From NCBI GenBank assembly GCA_001931875.2, contig MSJH02000629.1, positions 62,001 through 126,000 of the forward strand: DNA of 64,000 bases. The letters are read 5' to 3'. This stretch comes from Byssochlamys sp. IMV 00236 (taxonomy: Eukaryota; Ascomycota; Eurotiomycetes; Eurotiales; Thermoascaceae). How positions within the stretch are numbered: position 1 is the first letter of the stretch; the number at the start of each line of letters is the position of its first letter. The notes beneath the pieces were generated by a model. The model did no database searches. It had not been told where the DNA came from and saw only the letters and a program-made list of their open reading frames with translations. Made by a program: the position numbers and the translations under genes. Below, one piece after another: positions 47,637-57,016 of the stretch.

Positions 47637-48422
47637 ATGGAGCCATCACAGCAGAACCAGAGAAGTGATCGGCCAGGCACTCCACCCCGCCCGCCATACT
47701 CCCCCGTCACACCGGTTCTCGCGCATATCGCGCCTGTTCAAGGTTCAGCATCGATTGTTCCTCCTGATAATGCAATTTCGCCCACGAATACGAGGTTCAG
47801 TTTCAATCAGGATATCCCGCCTGGCTACGGGGGTGGCGCAGCCTCTTCGTCCCGCCCACCTACGTTTGTGCCAGAGCCGGCGCCTGTGCCTATATCCGAG
47901 AGTGAGAACCCGGATGCTATTGCACTGCGGTCAGCTCTTACGGTCCTTCAACTGCAGAAACAGCAAAGTGTTCGAGACATCCGTGCGCTGGAACAGATAA
48001 AGAAAGCGGCTGGGGCGGATCCGGAAGGCTTCGCGAGAGAGCTCGCAGCTGGTAATCTAGTATCTAAGGGACCATCAGAGAGCATCATCAGTTTCACGGA
48101 TGATGACGACGATGGTAATGAGACATCAGAAGCAGCAAAAGATCAAAGTGACAAGAAAAGATCCAACTTTGGAAAGATCCCTCCGCCACAAAATGTGGTC
48201 CGTATGCCTCCGATCAACTGGGCCAAGTACCAGATCGTCGGGGAACCACTCGACAAACTCCACGAAGAGCAGCAGCGCCGTCCATCTCCGGGAGAACCTA
48301 GACGAGAAGAGCCCGTACAAAGAGCTCCAGAGCATGTGCTGGCGGCCCCTTACAGACCTTTGGTCGATAAAATAGAAACACCTGCCAAAGCACGCGCTGG
48401 TAGCAAAGCAAAAAAGACATGA
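47637..48422 (+). CDS. Pro-rich protein of unknown function
   Basis: A single exon of 261 aa. The first 90 residues are Pro/Ser-rich and disordered. A central helical segment (ALRSALTVLQLQKQQSVRDI, about 100-145) resembles a coiled coil. An acidic run TDDDDD follows, then a segment with KIPPPQNVVRMPPINWAKY and GEPLDKLHEEQ that looks like a conserved short peptide motif, and a basic tail. No known domain is visible and I do not recognise the family. Composition and codon use look coding throughout. It is transcribed away from the Ofd1-like gene. A nuclear role would fit the acidic/basic disordered layout, but that is a guess. Confidence 0.75.
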   Translation: MEPSQQNQRSDRPGTPPRPPYSPVTPVLAHIAPVQGSASIVPPDNAISPTNTRFSFNQDIPPGYGGGAASSSRPPTFVPEPAPVPISESENPDAIALRSALTVLQLQKQQSVRDIRALEQIKKAAGADPEGFARELAAGNLVSKGPSESIISFTDDDDDGNETSEAAKDQSDKKRSNFGKIPPPQNVVRMPPINWAKYQIVGEPLDKLHEEQQRRPSPGEPRREEPVQRAPEHVLAAPYRPLVDKIETPAKARAGSKAKKT

Positions 48423-48667
48423 ATGAGACTTGAGATTCACATTTCTTAACTCAAACTAATAGGAGGAATCATCTCGGTAAAATCATCTTGTGGCACAGCC
48501 AAGCCATCGTTCGTCAGTCATCAGTCGTCGCTTCGTCCTACGAGGACGGTTGTCAAATCTCAAATCATGGACACAAGGGCTTCCAAGCTCCGGATCCCAA
48601 GTTCTAGAATCAACCTCATACCACATCTGCCAGTCCAGTCTTATTTCCTGTCCACAGCGCATGTGGT

Positions 48668-49549
48668 TTATCCAAACATGACTCTCTGAAGCCTCTCGTG
48701 GGCCTTCACAACTTTCTCAAAGTCCGACGCATGTTCATCTCCTTTCCCGTCTGGCTGGGAGGGAGTCTCAACTGCAGAGCAGTCATTGTGCATATCACGA
48801 GAGATATGTCCAAGAGTCTTTGCCTTTTCAGTCAACTTCTTAGACACCTCGTGCGCCTTGATCCAGGCCTGTGCCTTGGGACAATCCGGCTTGGTTTTCT
48901 CGAGGATACACGCAATAGCGTCTCCCGAAAGCGCGGGCGAATTTCCCTCGTTTTCCAGCGGCGGTGTGCTAGGCGGGCCCTAGCTAAGTGTCATTACATG
49001 TTTTCTGTTTCAGTTGTTATCCTTTCAAGCTTCTTACCATGATTTTCAATGGGGGCGGACGATGCTTCTTCGATTCCGGAGATTCATTGTACTCGAAGGG
49101 CTGGTCAAGTGCCTGTGCCTTTGCAAGTCTGTACTTGGCAAGGGAGAGTCGAGTATCGTCATGCGGGCTAGTGTCTCTTTTCCTGGTGACTGTAGCCATA
49201 TCCCGGGGGAGAAGATCAACATTGCTAGCGTTACGCTTCATTCTAAGACTCCGTCAGCACCTATTCTCAGCATAGGCCATGAGGGAGTTACCTGTGGCGA
49301 CCACGATGAGGACGATCAGCACGATCTTTTCTAGATTTCCTTCCTTTAAGAGTAGGGAGACTGGGTTTCGTCAGTGTTATGATATGAGTAGTAGCAGTTG
49401 TAGTTCTTTGAATGTATGATAGAGGACCACAAGGAAGTTGAGGGAGTTGTGTTCTTTCTGAAGATTCCTCCAAGATGCTGTCTGCTTGTATAAGCTTTAA
49501 GCTGGACTCACCTTGGGTCGTTGAAGTCAATAGGAGGTAAAAGGGCCAT
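48668..49549 (-). CDS. Small 4-exon basic protein, unknown function
   Basis: Assembled as complement(join(48668..48979, 49038..49242, 49292..49360, 49512..49549)), 207 aa. The start is MALLPPIDFNDP, and each join keeps frame with GT-AG borders (introns of 151, 49 and 58 bp). The middle is rich in Lys/Arg and contains LSLAKYRLAKAQALDQPFEY. The C-terminal 100 residues look helical (CPKAQAWIKAHEVSKKLTEK and FEKVVKAHERLQRVMFG). The acceptor of the last intron has two adjacent TAG choices, and only the second keeps the frame open. No domain is recognised. Because the exons are short, single-frame translation misses the gene; the consistent frame across four exons is the main evidence. Confidence 0.65.
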
Positions 49550-50208
49550 GGTTCTACCAAGGCCGTGAATACTCTTAACGGTGAATGGGCAACTTAGAAC
49601 AAACTGCCAAAAGGAGCGACTTGTGAACTCAGACTGGTGTTGTCCTGATTACTGTGAAGATAAAGAGCGCGACGCGTTCTTCTAGTGTTGAACGCGTTAG
49701 ATATGTGTGTTCAACAGAAGTGAAAGAGAGAGAGAGAGAGAGAGATCTGTGTCTAGAGGTTGTTGGGGAGATAGTTTAGAAGAAGAAACAGTGACCTAAT
49801 GGCTCTAAAGTCTAGTCAACAATCAATTACATTCACTGCTACCTGTTGTTGTTTGGGTATGATGGCGGTGGGCTCCCATGAATGGGTTGCGTTTATAGTC
49901 ATAGATACTAGCCTTGTTATTCTTCTTTCTCTCTTGCCCCCCTAACAGGATGGCAATAGCCTTTACTCACCTGCAACTGCCTAGCACACATGCACTGTAT
50001 AATGGAGCCTTCCATAATGTCAGACTAGTTGCCAGCGATGCCCTGGGAAGCATCTTTAGATCGGAGATGCCATCCCTCTGTGTTCTCTGTTACAAGTACT
50101 GGACTTTCCAGAGATTCTCTAGAATGGCAACTTTTGACTCAAGAATCTCTTTTTGAGAACAAAGCATGTCTGTACTTTTTAGCTCTATTCAAAGCACGCA
50201 GTAGAGTG
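49550..50208. other. Intergenic with (AG)n repeat
   Basis: Promoter side of the 4-exon gene and 3' side of the deacetylase gene. It contains an (AG)10 run at 49725-49744. No gene is seen. Confidence 0.5.
49725..49744. repeat. (AG)10 microsatellite
   Basis: A perfect purine dinucleotide run in non-coding DNA upstream of the 4-exon gene. Confidence 0.9.
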
Positions 50209-50925
50209 CTAATTTACTATATCTAACAGTTCCGTCACCGTAACAACTCTATACCCTCTCTGTCCCAACTCCTCCAAGACCTTTCTCAACATAGGCGCCG
50301 TCCAAGCCCTCCTATCATGGCAGACAATAATACTCCCCGGACGAACCATACTCAAGATATGCGCAGCATTCAGTCTCCAAAACTGCACCTGAGGATCATG
50401 CGGGTACACGTCTCCTAATACAAGACGAAATCCCAACATCTTCAAAAGCTCTCGCATCCTCGTACTGAAAAACCCCGAACCCGGACGGAAGTACTTCTGC
50501 GGTCTCTGGAGAATACCGGCAGTCTCATAAATACCCTGAATCATATCCTGGACGGTACGGATCTGGTCTTCCAGCACCTCGTCTCTCAGGTTCCGCGATG
50601 GCTCATCATACATAGCATGATTACCAAGCTCGCTCCCATGGCGGACGAGATCAATAAGCGATTCTTCTCGACCAGCGATCTGACACCCGATCACGAAGAA
50701 GGTTGCTTTCGCATTATGAGTTTTGAGAATCTGTAGAACCTCATCTGTATATTCAGACGGCGCGTCGTCAATAGTCAGCGCCACGACCTTTTCGGACGTC
50801 GGGACGCGCCATAGGACATCTGGCCAGCGACGCTGGAAATGGCTGATTAGGAGACCGGGTGGTTTGTAGATGAGATATAGAGGGGGGATAGCGAGGAGAA
50901 GGATGGAGAAGAGAATTTCGAGCAT
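50209..50925 (-). CDS. NodB-type polysaccharide deacetylase, divergent
   Basis: A single exon of 238 aa from the ATG at 50925, which places a membrane segment (LEILFSILLLAIPPLYLIY) at the N-terminus; an in-frame upstream start would add 29 residues. The NodB fold motifs appear in order: ALTIDDAPS (about 53, usually TFDDGP), GNHAMYDEP (about 102, usually HxxxH), YFRPGSGFFS (about 147) and IIVCHDRR (about 203). The second metal His of the HxxxH motif is Asp here, and the Gly after DD is Ala. Family members remove acetyl groups from chitin or related N-acetylglucosamine polymers. The membrane anchor suggests action at the wall or plasma membrane. The altered ligands mean activity or metal use may differ. 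It is divergent from the fatty-acid hydroxylase gene. Confidence 0.82.
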   Translation of the reverse strand: MLEILFSILLLAIPPLYLIYKPPGLLISHFQRRWPDVLWRVPTSEKVVALTIDDAPSEYTDEVLQILKTHNAKATFFVIGCQIAGREESLIDLVRHGSELGNHAMYDEPSRNLRDEVLEDQIRTVQDMIQGIYETAGILQRPQKYFRPGSGFFSTRMRELLKMLGFRLVLGDVYPHDPQVQFWRLNAAHILSMVRPGSIIVCHDRRAWTAPMLRKVLEELGQRGYRVVTVTELLDIVN

Positions 50926-51910
50926 TGAAGTCAAATCTCTAGAAATCAGCAGCCCAAGGGAATCTATGGTAGAGTAATTAGATGTCGTCTGGTGCATGCG
51001 ATGCCAGACCAATCATCACGGCTTTCTCTTCCTGCGAGGAGGCGCGGTAGCTAGTCTAGTCTAACCGGATTAGGATGGGTTGTTGTCGTGCTCCAAGATC
51101 CAGATATCCCTCTATCAGTTAACTACCTAATATTAAACTGTGGAGTGGACTGCAGAATCGAGACTTTGGTGGCAATCTACTTGGGTCTGAGAAAAGGCGG
51201 GTAGGGAAGTACTTAGCATCCGATGACGTTAAAGATCGAAGGCAGACTTTCACCGTCCATTGTGGGCTACCGAGGTATATTTCGCGGAGTACCCGAGAGC
51301 ATGGGATTCCCCCAGCTTTTCCCCAGAATCATTTGGAATCCACCCAGGAGTCTGGTTAGTAACAAACTACCGGCGCTGGATCATCGGGTTCAGGTGTTGC
51401 AATCAGACTCATTCTGGTGGCGAGTTAGTTCTACTAGTTTCCTGTTATCTGGGAGTGCCGGTTACAACTTGAAGGCAGCAATATTTTCAGATGGCGACGA
51501 TTGATCACCTACCACGGCAACCCCACACGGCTGGAAGGGAGAAGTTGAGAGCCCCTAAGTACGTCCAAAAGAAGGCGTTAATTGTATACGGATCCTTCAT
51601 TGCTGAAGGTGGCATGTCTTGTCAGTGACTCTCAAGAGCGTATCTCAGTTGGCTTCTTTTGGACTGAAGTTTAGCCGACTATGACATTGAACTAATTACT
51701 ATTCTAGGTTGACAGTAGTTCAGAGTATCCGGATCCTGTGCTGTCATAATTGGCAATGATCTGAGAGCGCCAGACATGTGAGAGGCGGGGTTTGACCAGC
51801 ACATGGTTCTCGAACGATAAACTATTAAATTTAACTAGCCATGTCTCCCGCCACTGTTGTTGTAGTAGAAACCTCGATAGTACCAGCGGTTATTGTCGTT
51901 TCCTGCTACA
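50926..51910. other. Divergent promoter region
   Basis: The 985 bp between the deacetylase (-) and the fatty-acid hydroxylase (+) carries both promoters. One 93-codon frame (51223-51504) has no motif and is not called. Confidence 0.5.
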
Positions 51911-52960
51911 ATGGCTGTTCCTATGCGCAACCCGAAGGACTCTATGACATCCACCTGGCGCAGGTGGGATCATAGCAAATGGGGTCCCTGGCACTGGCTG
52001 ATCGAAGTCCTCAACGTCCACCACGTCGAGCTGGACAAGAAAATCCCGGTGCATCAAAAGACTGAAAAGGTCCCTTACGCCCCCGAAGCCCAGTTTCATA
52101 TCTGGGTTCTTCTTCACGCCGCTATCCCAGTAGTTCTACAGCAGGCCTACATCAGTTACACTCACCAGAACCTACCTCCATGGGCTGTCTGGCTCCTCTA
52201 TCACTTCTCCTTAACGGCAAACGCGGTCCATGAGATACACGTTCTTCGACGTGTGGCCCATACATATGGGTTTTTTGACGGAGACAAGCATGAGCGCGAT
52301 GGGGTTCCGGATGTCGGCGTCTGGAGAACCAGTCGCTCTTTGCTCTCCGTCATCTTCTTTCGTCCACTGATAATGGTCTATTTCGGATACAATGTCAACC
52401 AGGAGCCCTCATCGATCGACTGGTTGTCGCTTCCTTTCAAGATTGGCATCTATGCCATCGTGCTGGACTTTTGGTTCTACTGGTATCATCGTGTGATGCA
52501 TGCAACCGAGACTCTCTGGAAATTCCATCGCACGCACCACTTGACAAAACATCCAAACCCTCTCCTGACGAGCTACGCCGACCACGAGCAAGAGTTCTTC
52601 GACATCGTTGGAATCCCCATGATGACATTCGCCACTTTGAAGCTTCTAGGGATGTCCTTTAGCTTTTACGACTGGTGGTTCGCCTGCGAGTATGTCGTCT
52701 TTACGGAGGTCCTCGGACACAGCGGCCTGCGGATGGAAGCCACGGCTGTCAACCCGCTCAATTTCCTTTTGAGAATGCTCGACCTCGAATTGGTCATCGA
52801 AGACCACGATCTGCATCATCGCCAAGGGTGGAAGAAGAGTCACAACTACGGCAAGCAGACCCGAGTCTGGGATCGTCTCTTCGGCACCACTCGACCGAGA
52901 GTGGAGGGCTACAAGGACAACATCGACTATGTCAACACGGCTAAGATTCCGCTATTTTGA
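51911..52960 (+). CDS. Fatty acid hydroxylase/sterol desaturase family protein
   Basis: A single exon of 349 aa starting at MAVPMRNP. Three His-rich boxes that bind the di-iron centre are present: HRVMH (about 193), HRTHH (about 206) and HDLHH (about 299). They are set among hydrophobic segments that would span the ER membrane (for example IWVLLHAAIPVVLQ and YAIVLDFWFYWY). This is the superfamily of C-4 sterol methyl oxidase, C-5 sterol desaturase and ceramide/fatty-acid hydroxylases. The sequence does not carry enough to say which substrate is used, and some fungal members act in secondary metabolism. No cluster genes are adjacent, apart from the divergent deacetylase. Confidence 0.9.
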   Translation: MAVPMRNPKDSMTSTWRRWDHSKWGPWHWLIEVLNVHHVELDKKIPVHQKTEKVPYAPEAQFHIWVLLHAAIPVVLQQAYISYTHQNLPPWAVWLLYHFSLTANAVHEIHVLRRVAHTYGFFDGDKHERDGVPDVGVWRTSRSLLSVIFFRPLIMVYFGYNVNQEPSSIDWLSLPFKIGIYAIVLDFWFYWYHRVMHATETLWKFHRTHHLTKHPNPLLTSYADHEQEFFDIVGIPMMTFATLKLLGMSFSFYDWWFACEYVVFTEVLGHSGLRMEATAVNPLNFLLRMLDLELVIEDHDLHHRQGWKKSHNYGKQTRVWDRLFGTTRPRVEGYKDNIDYVNTAKIPLF

Positions 52961-53320
52961 TGAAATTAACTCTTTTGAATCAGCCTGAAATCCAATCTTG
53001 GATGTAAGTCGAGATGCTGAGACTGCTTGATAATCAGACATCGGCACAGCTTCCGCATCGGTTCCCGAATGACTATACCCACAAGTTTCTTATCGATACC
53101 AGTCATTTTTTTTTTTGTCAATAAACCTCCAAGGATGCGCATATAGAGCATGAAAGGGGATGAATGATGACATTATTGGAATGAAAGCCTTGGCTATATG
53201 TGCTATCAATACCACAACTACTCATTTATTTTATTTGCTCAATCATATATCTGATACCCTTTCTTTGACTATCCCTCATGAGAAATGCAGTGCATTATAA
53301 TACCATAGTAGCTGAAGACT
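52961..53320. other. Convergent intergenic region
   Basis: 360 bp of AT-rich DNA between the hydroxylase (+) and kinase (-) stop codons. It serves both 3' ends; nothing else is seen. Confidence 0.5.
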
Positions 53321-54536
53321 TCAATCAAGAGACCGTAAATACGGGTGTTGCAATGCCTCTGAAGCTGTTGGTCTTTTTGTATGATCGACCACTAGTAAGT
53401 ATTCAATAAAGTCCAGTAACTCCGGCGATACCACCGGCCCTGGCAGCCTCTCAAGCTCTTGGCGCAAAGAGCCTACCTTTATAAAAGGAGTCTCCGCACC
53501 GGTCTCCGGATGGCTAAATGTCGTCGACTCTAAATATTCCGCAACGAGGAATTCTTCCTCGTAATCGGGATTATTAACAGGGGGCCCAAACGGTCCAACA
53601 AGACGTCGAATCTTTGCAATGCACCATGCCTCAGTAAGATTTTCGACAATCTTATCTTTAGCGCCGAAAATAGGTCTCTGGGCCAACCAATGTACCAACT
53701 TCGCAATTAGTCTAGATCTCTGAAGAGAAGAGTTTAACCAACCCACAGTAATACCAAAGGACCACACATCAGAGGAATGAAAGCATCCTAAACCTCGCCA
53801 AACCTCTGGTGCACGAGTAGGAAGGCTCTGAAGACGGATCTTGTCGTAACCCTGTGACAACACTGACCTAGTCAGCAAAATCCACGGATTCTGGAGAGAG
53901 TACTTACTATTTCCTAAATCTCCTACCTTCACTATCGGAGAAGCGCCCCTAATGTTAGAAAGAAAAATGTTGTTGGGATTGATGTCTTCTCACTTAGCAT
54001 TCGCCGATAACAGGGGGGAGGGCATATGAGACACACCTGTATGAACTGCATTGAACTGAGAAAGAAGAGCAAGGGCAGAAAGTACTGCTTTGCTTATAAT
54101 CTTTGGAAGATCAGAGTTACTCCGGAACTCAAAGGAAGGAACTGTTCTCAGGTCATGATCCATCCACTCAAACACCAAGCATAAAGAGTTAATGGCCGAG
54201 TCCGCTTTCTCTGCTCTTAGTTCTTCGCTGCCTGAGCTTATAACATCGCACAACTCTCGGATGTACTTGCATGATGTAATGGCAGGTATTCGGTAGTTAT
54301 CTCGCTCTCGTTTCAAGCAAATCTTCTCTGGACCCAATTCAGTTTTTACGACCGCGCTTTGTATAAATTAGTATCTTTTTCAAAGTAGAGAGAGAAAGAT
54401 AGAAGACATACGATGTCGACTTGACGCCTAGATCGGGTAGCACCCGCGCCTTGAAGACAGTAGGAGCCTTCAAAACATCCACAAGCCGATATGTCCTGTA
54501 TTTCCCCTTGATGATCTGGCCAATATTCAGTGCCAT
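53321..54536 (-). CDS. Atypical protein kinase (SRPK-like fungal family)
   Basis: Five exons, complement(join(53321..53698, 53747..53862, 53908..53985, 54037..54356, 54412..54536)), give 338 aa. Joins were chosen because they restore kinase motifs: beta-3 Lys in AVVK (46), catalytic HTD (147-149), DLG (171-173), RAPEVWRG (191-198) and SFGITLVHWLAQ. The Gly-rich loop is weak. The catalytic-loop Lys of the usual HxDxKxxN is Asn (DINPNN, 149-154). The C-terminal lobe is complete, ending near a TASEALQHPYL helix. It resembles the SRPK-like kinases that are expanded in filamentous fungi. Three of the four introns end in AAG instead of CAG/TAG. The gene could be active, a pseudokinase or newly decaying. 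Confidence 0.75.
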
Positions 54537-55108
54537 CAGAAATGACAATTGTCGTCAAGAGTGAGGAGAACTGCTTCACAGCACGACGAATCTCTTATTG
54601 ACTGAGAGTGCAGATAAATGATTAGACGGATCCTCAGGTTAGTTGATGTTGGTCTGCTTGTCTCTCTAACAGTTGTAAAGCAGGAGACCCGGCTGTCTTA
54701 ACCGTTTTTGGAATGCGGAACACGTTACCTACCAGGTACCTACCTAGGTAGGTAAATGCATGTCGCTAACAATAGTTCTCGCTCCTTTCAAAAATTGCTA
54801 CCAGCTTCCTTCTTGTAAATTTCTCCATCATCTATCAGCTCCCGGGAACTTACTAACTATATATAGTTGTTCAAGATCTAGTTGTAGACATGGTGTTGGC
54901 ACTATGGCCATCCGGATTTATATTCACTGGATTTAATAGCGGCAGGAAAAACCTCTTCTGTATCGGTTTATCTCTACTTATATCTCCGGCGGCAAATCTC
55001 AAATAATACCACCTAATGCGTGTGGGGAACAATGTTCACGAAATGAGGAACAAGAATCTAGCTTATAAACTTCAAAGGCCTTTTTGGAAGGTCTGAATCT
55101 GAAACCTT
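54537..55108. other. Intergenic with palindrome
   Basis: Upstream of the kinase gene and downstream of the histidine phosphatase gene. It includes an 18-bp palindrome at 54737-54754. No gene is seen. Confidence 0.5.
54737..54754. repeat. 18-bp perfect palindrome
   Basis: TACCTACCTAGGTAGGTA is its own reverse complement. It lies about 200 bp upstream of the kinase start codon, next to a second GGTACC/ACCTACC cluster, so it may bind a dimeric regulator; it may also be chance. Confidence 0.8.
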
Positions 55109-55754
55109 CTAGTTGTCCAAACCCGGGCAATTCTCACTCGTCTGGGACGTGATACTATCATATGGCGACGGATCTGTCCAGATGATATCATAGCTAGACG
55201 AAATCAGCGTCTCGTTTGAATTAATTATAATTCGCTTCACTTTCAAGCCTTCTTACCGATCATCCGGATAGGTCGGGGCATTGTCATCCCCAAGCTTGTC
55301 AACAATGTCAGTCAGCTCACCGTGTTCCCAGCAAATGAGGATATTGCCAGAGCCAGTGTAGTTGTCGACTGCCTTCTTGACGCATTTCGGATCATCACGA
55401 TCACAGCTGGTGTCGACCGTCAAGCCGAGATCTTGAGCCAGGGGCTCGACCGTCTCGTAGGGACGGTCTCTCTTTCCATCTATATCAGACAACGGTTAGA
55501 ATGGATGCGTTATTCTATTGAGCATGGTCTTCCTTACCGGATTTCGGCGTCTGCGCCAGAATGTATCCAATGTTATAGGACGAACTGGCTCCGAAGACAG
55601 ATCGAAGACATTGGGCACGCTGTTCTCCTTGAGTGCTGAGTCCGGTAGATCCATTTGATGGCTTCTCGCCATGACGGATCAGATAAACGGTCGCAGCAGC
55701 AGAGGCAGATGATACCCACAGGGCAAGCAGAGGAAGAGAAGACGAGAATTTCAT
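55109..55754 (-). CDS. Secreted histidine phosphatase family protein
   Basis: Three exons, complement(join(55109..55193, 55257..55479, 55538..55754)), give 174 aa; introns are 63 and 58 bp. Residues 1-20 form a signal peptide. The phosphoglycerate-mutase-like RHG motif is LIRHGEK (27-29), with His28 the phospho-acceptor; the second catalytic His lies in CWEHGEL (125). Two cysteines (SCDRDDPKC) may form a disulfide, and there are N-glycosylation sequons. The protein is short and lacks the large cap domain of phytases, so it is a small-branch member. The likely substrate is a phosphate ester outside the cell or in the vacuole, unspecified. The last exon adds a Tyr/Ser/Thr-rich tail ending ENCPGLDN. 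Confidence 0.85.
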
Positions 55755-57016
55755 GTTGCTTATTATATTCTAGATTCAGGATTGAACGATCTTGTAAAGA
55801 GGAAACCAGGAAAGATGAGTATCTGAAATAGTAGGACGACGATGTCTTTATGACAATCCGAACGAAGCTCTAATGACTGCAACCTAGAAGTATCCGCAGG
55901 AAGAGTTAGATGAAAACCGATCAGATTTTCTAGTCCAATGACTGATGAGATTCACGGAACCTAAATCCTCAGCTATATCTCCTCGAAGGGGTGGTTCTAT
56001 GGTCTGGTTGGTGTTCTGGCCCAGTTCTGCCACGGCCCGCGATGCTAGCTAGCTACCAGCGTAAACTATCCATCGTAGATCATTTTCGCCGGGTTGCACT
56101 GCAGACGGAGGAAGGAATTGGGGGCGTAAAAGGCAGTCATCATTGGATGTGATTTAGCTTTGTATAATAATACTTTGTCGCATCCTGGATTTTTGTCCAA
56201 AACCCAGGCTGGTTAGGCACCGGCCAGTTGTTCAGATGAAGAATGGAATCGACCAGTCAGGAAAGGCGGAACGACCATGTGTTTTTAGGGTTGAGAAACT
56301 GTCGATCGCAGCTTCACCCTGATCTAGCGAGGAACTGTTCCTGAACGATAATGTCCTTATTGTTATTGCGGAGATTAGGGCTGCTGGGGTCAATTATCAG
56401 ATTTGATTAAGGTCTTTTAGTCCTTGCAATTTAGTGTTCGTTCATATCGATATCATGACAGGCATTATCCCAGAGGGCTGCAAATTGCAGTATTCCTCGA
56501 ACTTCATCAGCAGATTGCGGAATCGCATCGCCACGTCTGAATCTGCGAACCATCATACCGACTTAAGATGAAAATGTGTCTATGGATTTATGAGAGATGC
56601 AATCCCACTACGTGCGTCTCACTATCTGATTTCTGTTATTAATTGACTAAAATCTCCTCGGGATCGACAAGCACCACGTGATTCCCCTATCCCCTCCATC
56701 TCGACAATAACGGGGATCTTTAAACGACCCAGGGGTTAACATCAATGCAATTGCAGGCACAAATCTTGCTAAGGGTTTACTGATACTGGCTATTTTTAGC
56801 AATGCCGCTTCCTGCCGAAGATCTGTCAGAATTGGGATCATACTCCGATCCTGCTCCATCGATCGCATCACATCGCAAAATTAAATAGACACCGAGGACA
56901 CGCTTAAATATAGATGCTCGCCTCTTCTAAAGAATGAGGATGGCTGGAGCCAGCGTTGTCCATCGCGAGCAGTATCGTCCAGCCGATAACTATAACCTCG
57001 ATAACAAGAGAGCAAC
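55755..57016. other. Divergent promoter region
   Basis: 1.26 kb between the histidine phosphatase (-) and the sphingomyelinase-like gene (+). The DNA is AT-rich with no credible coding frame. Both promoters lie here. Confidence 0.5.

Noticed and set aside
53863..53907. Reading through the 45-bp kinase intron, which is open in frame
   Set aside because: Read-through would add 15 residues between DLGN and the activation segment; splicing to the CAG at 53863 gives DLGNMLSQGYDKIR, which fits kinases better.
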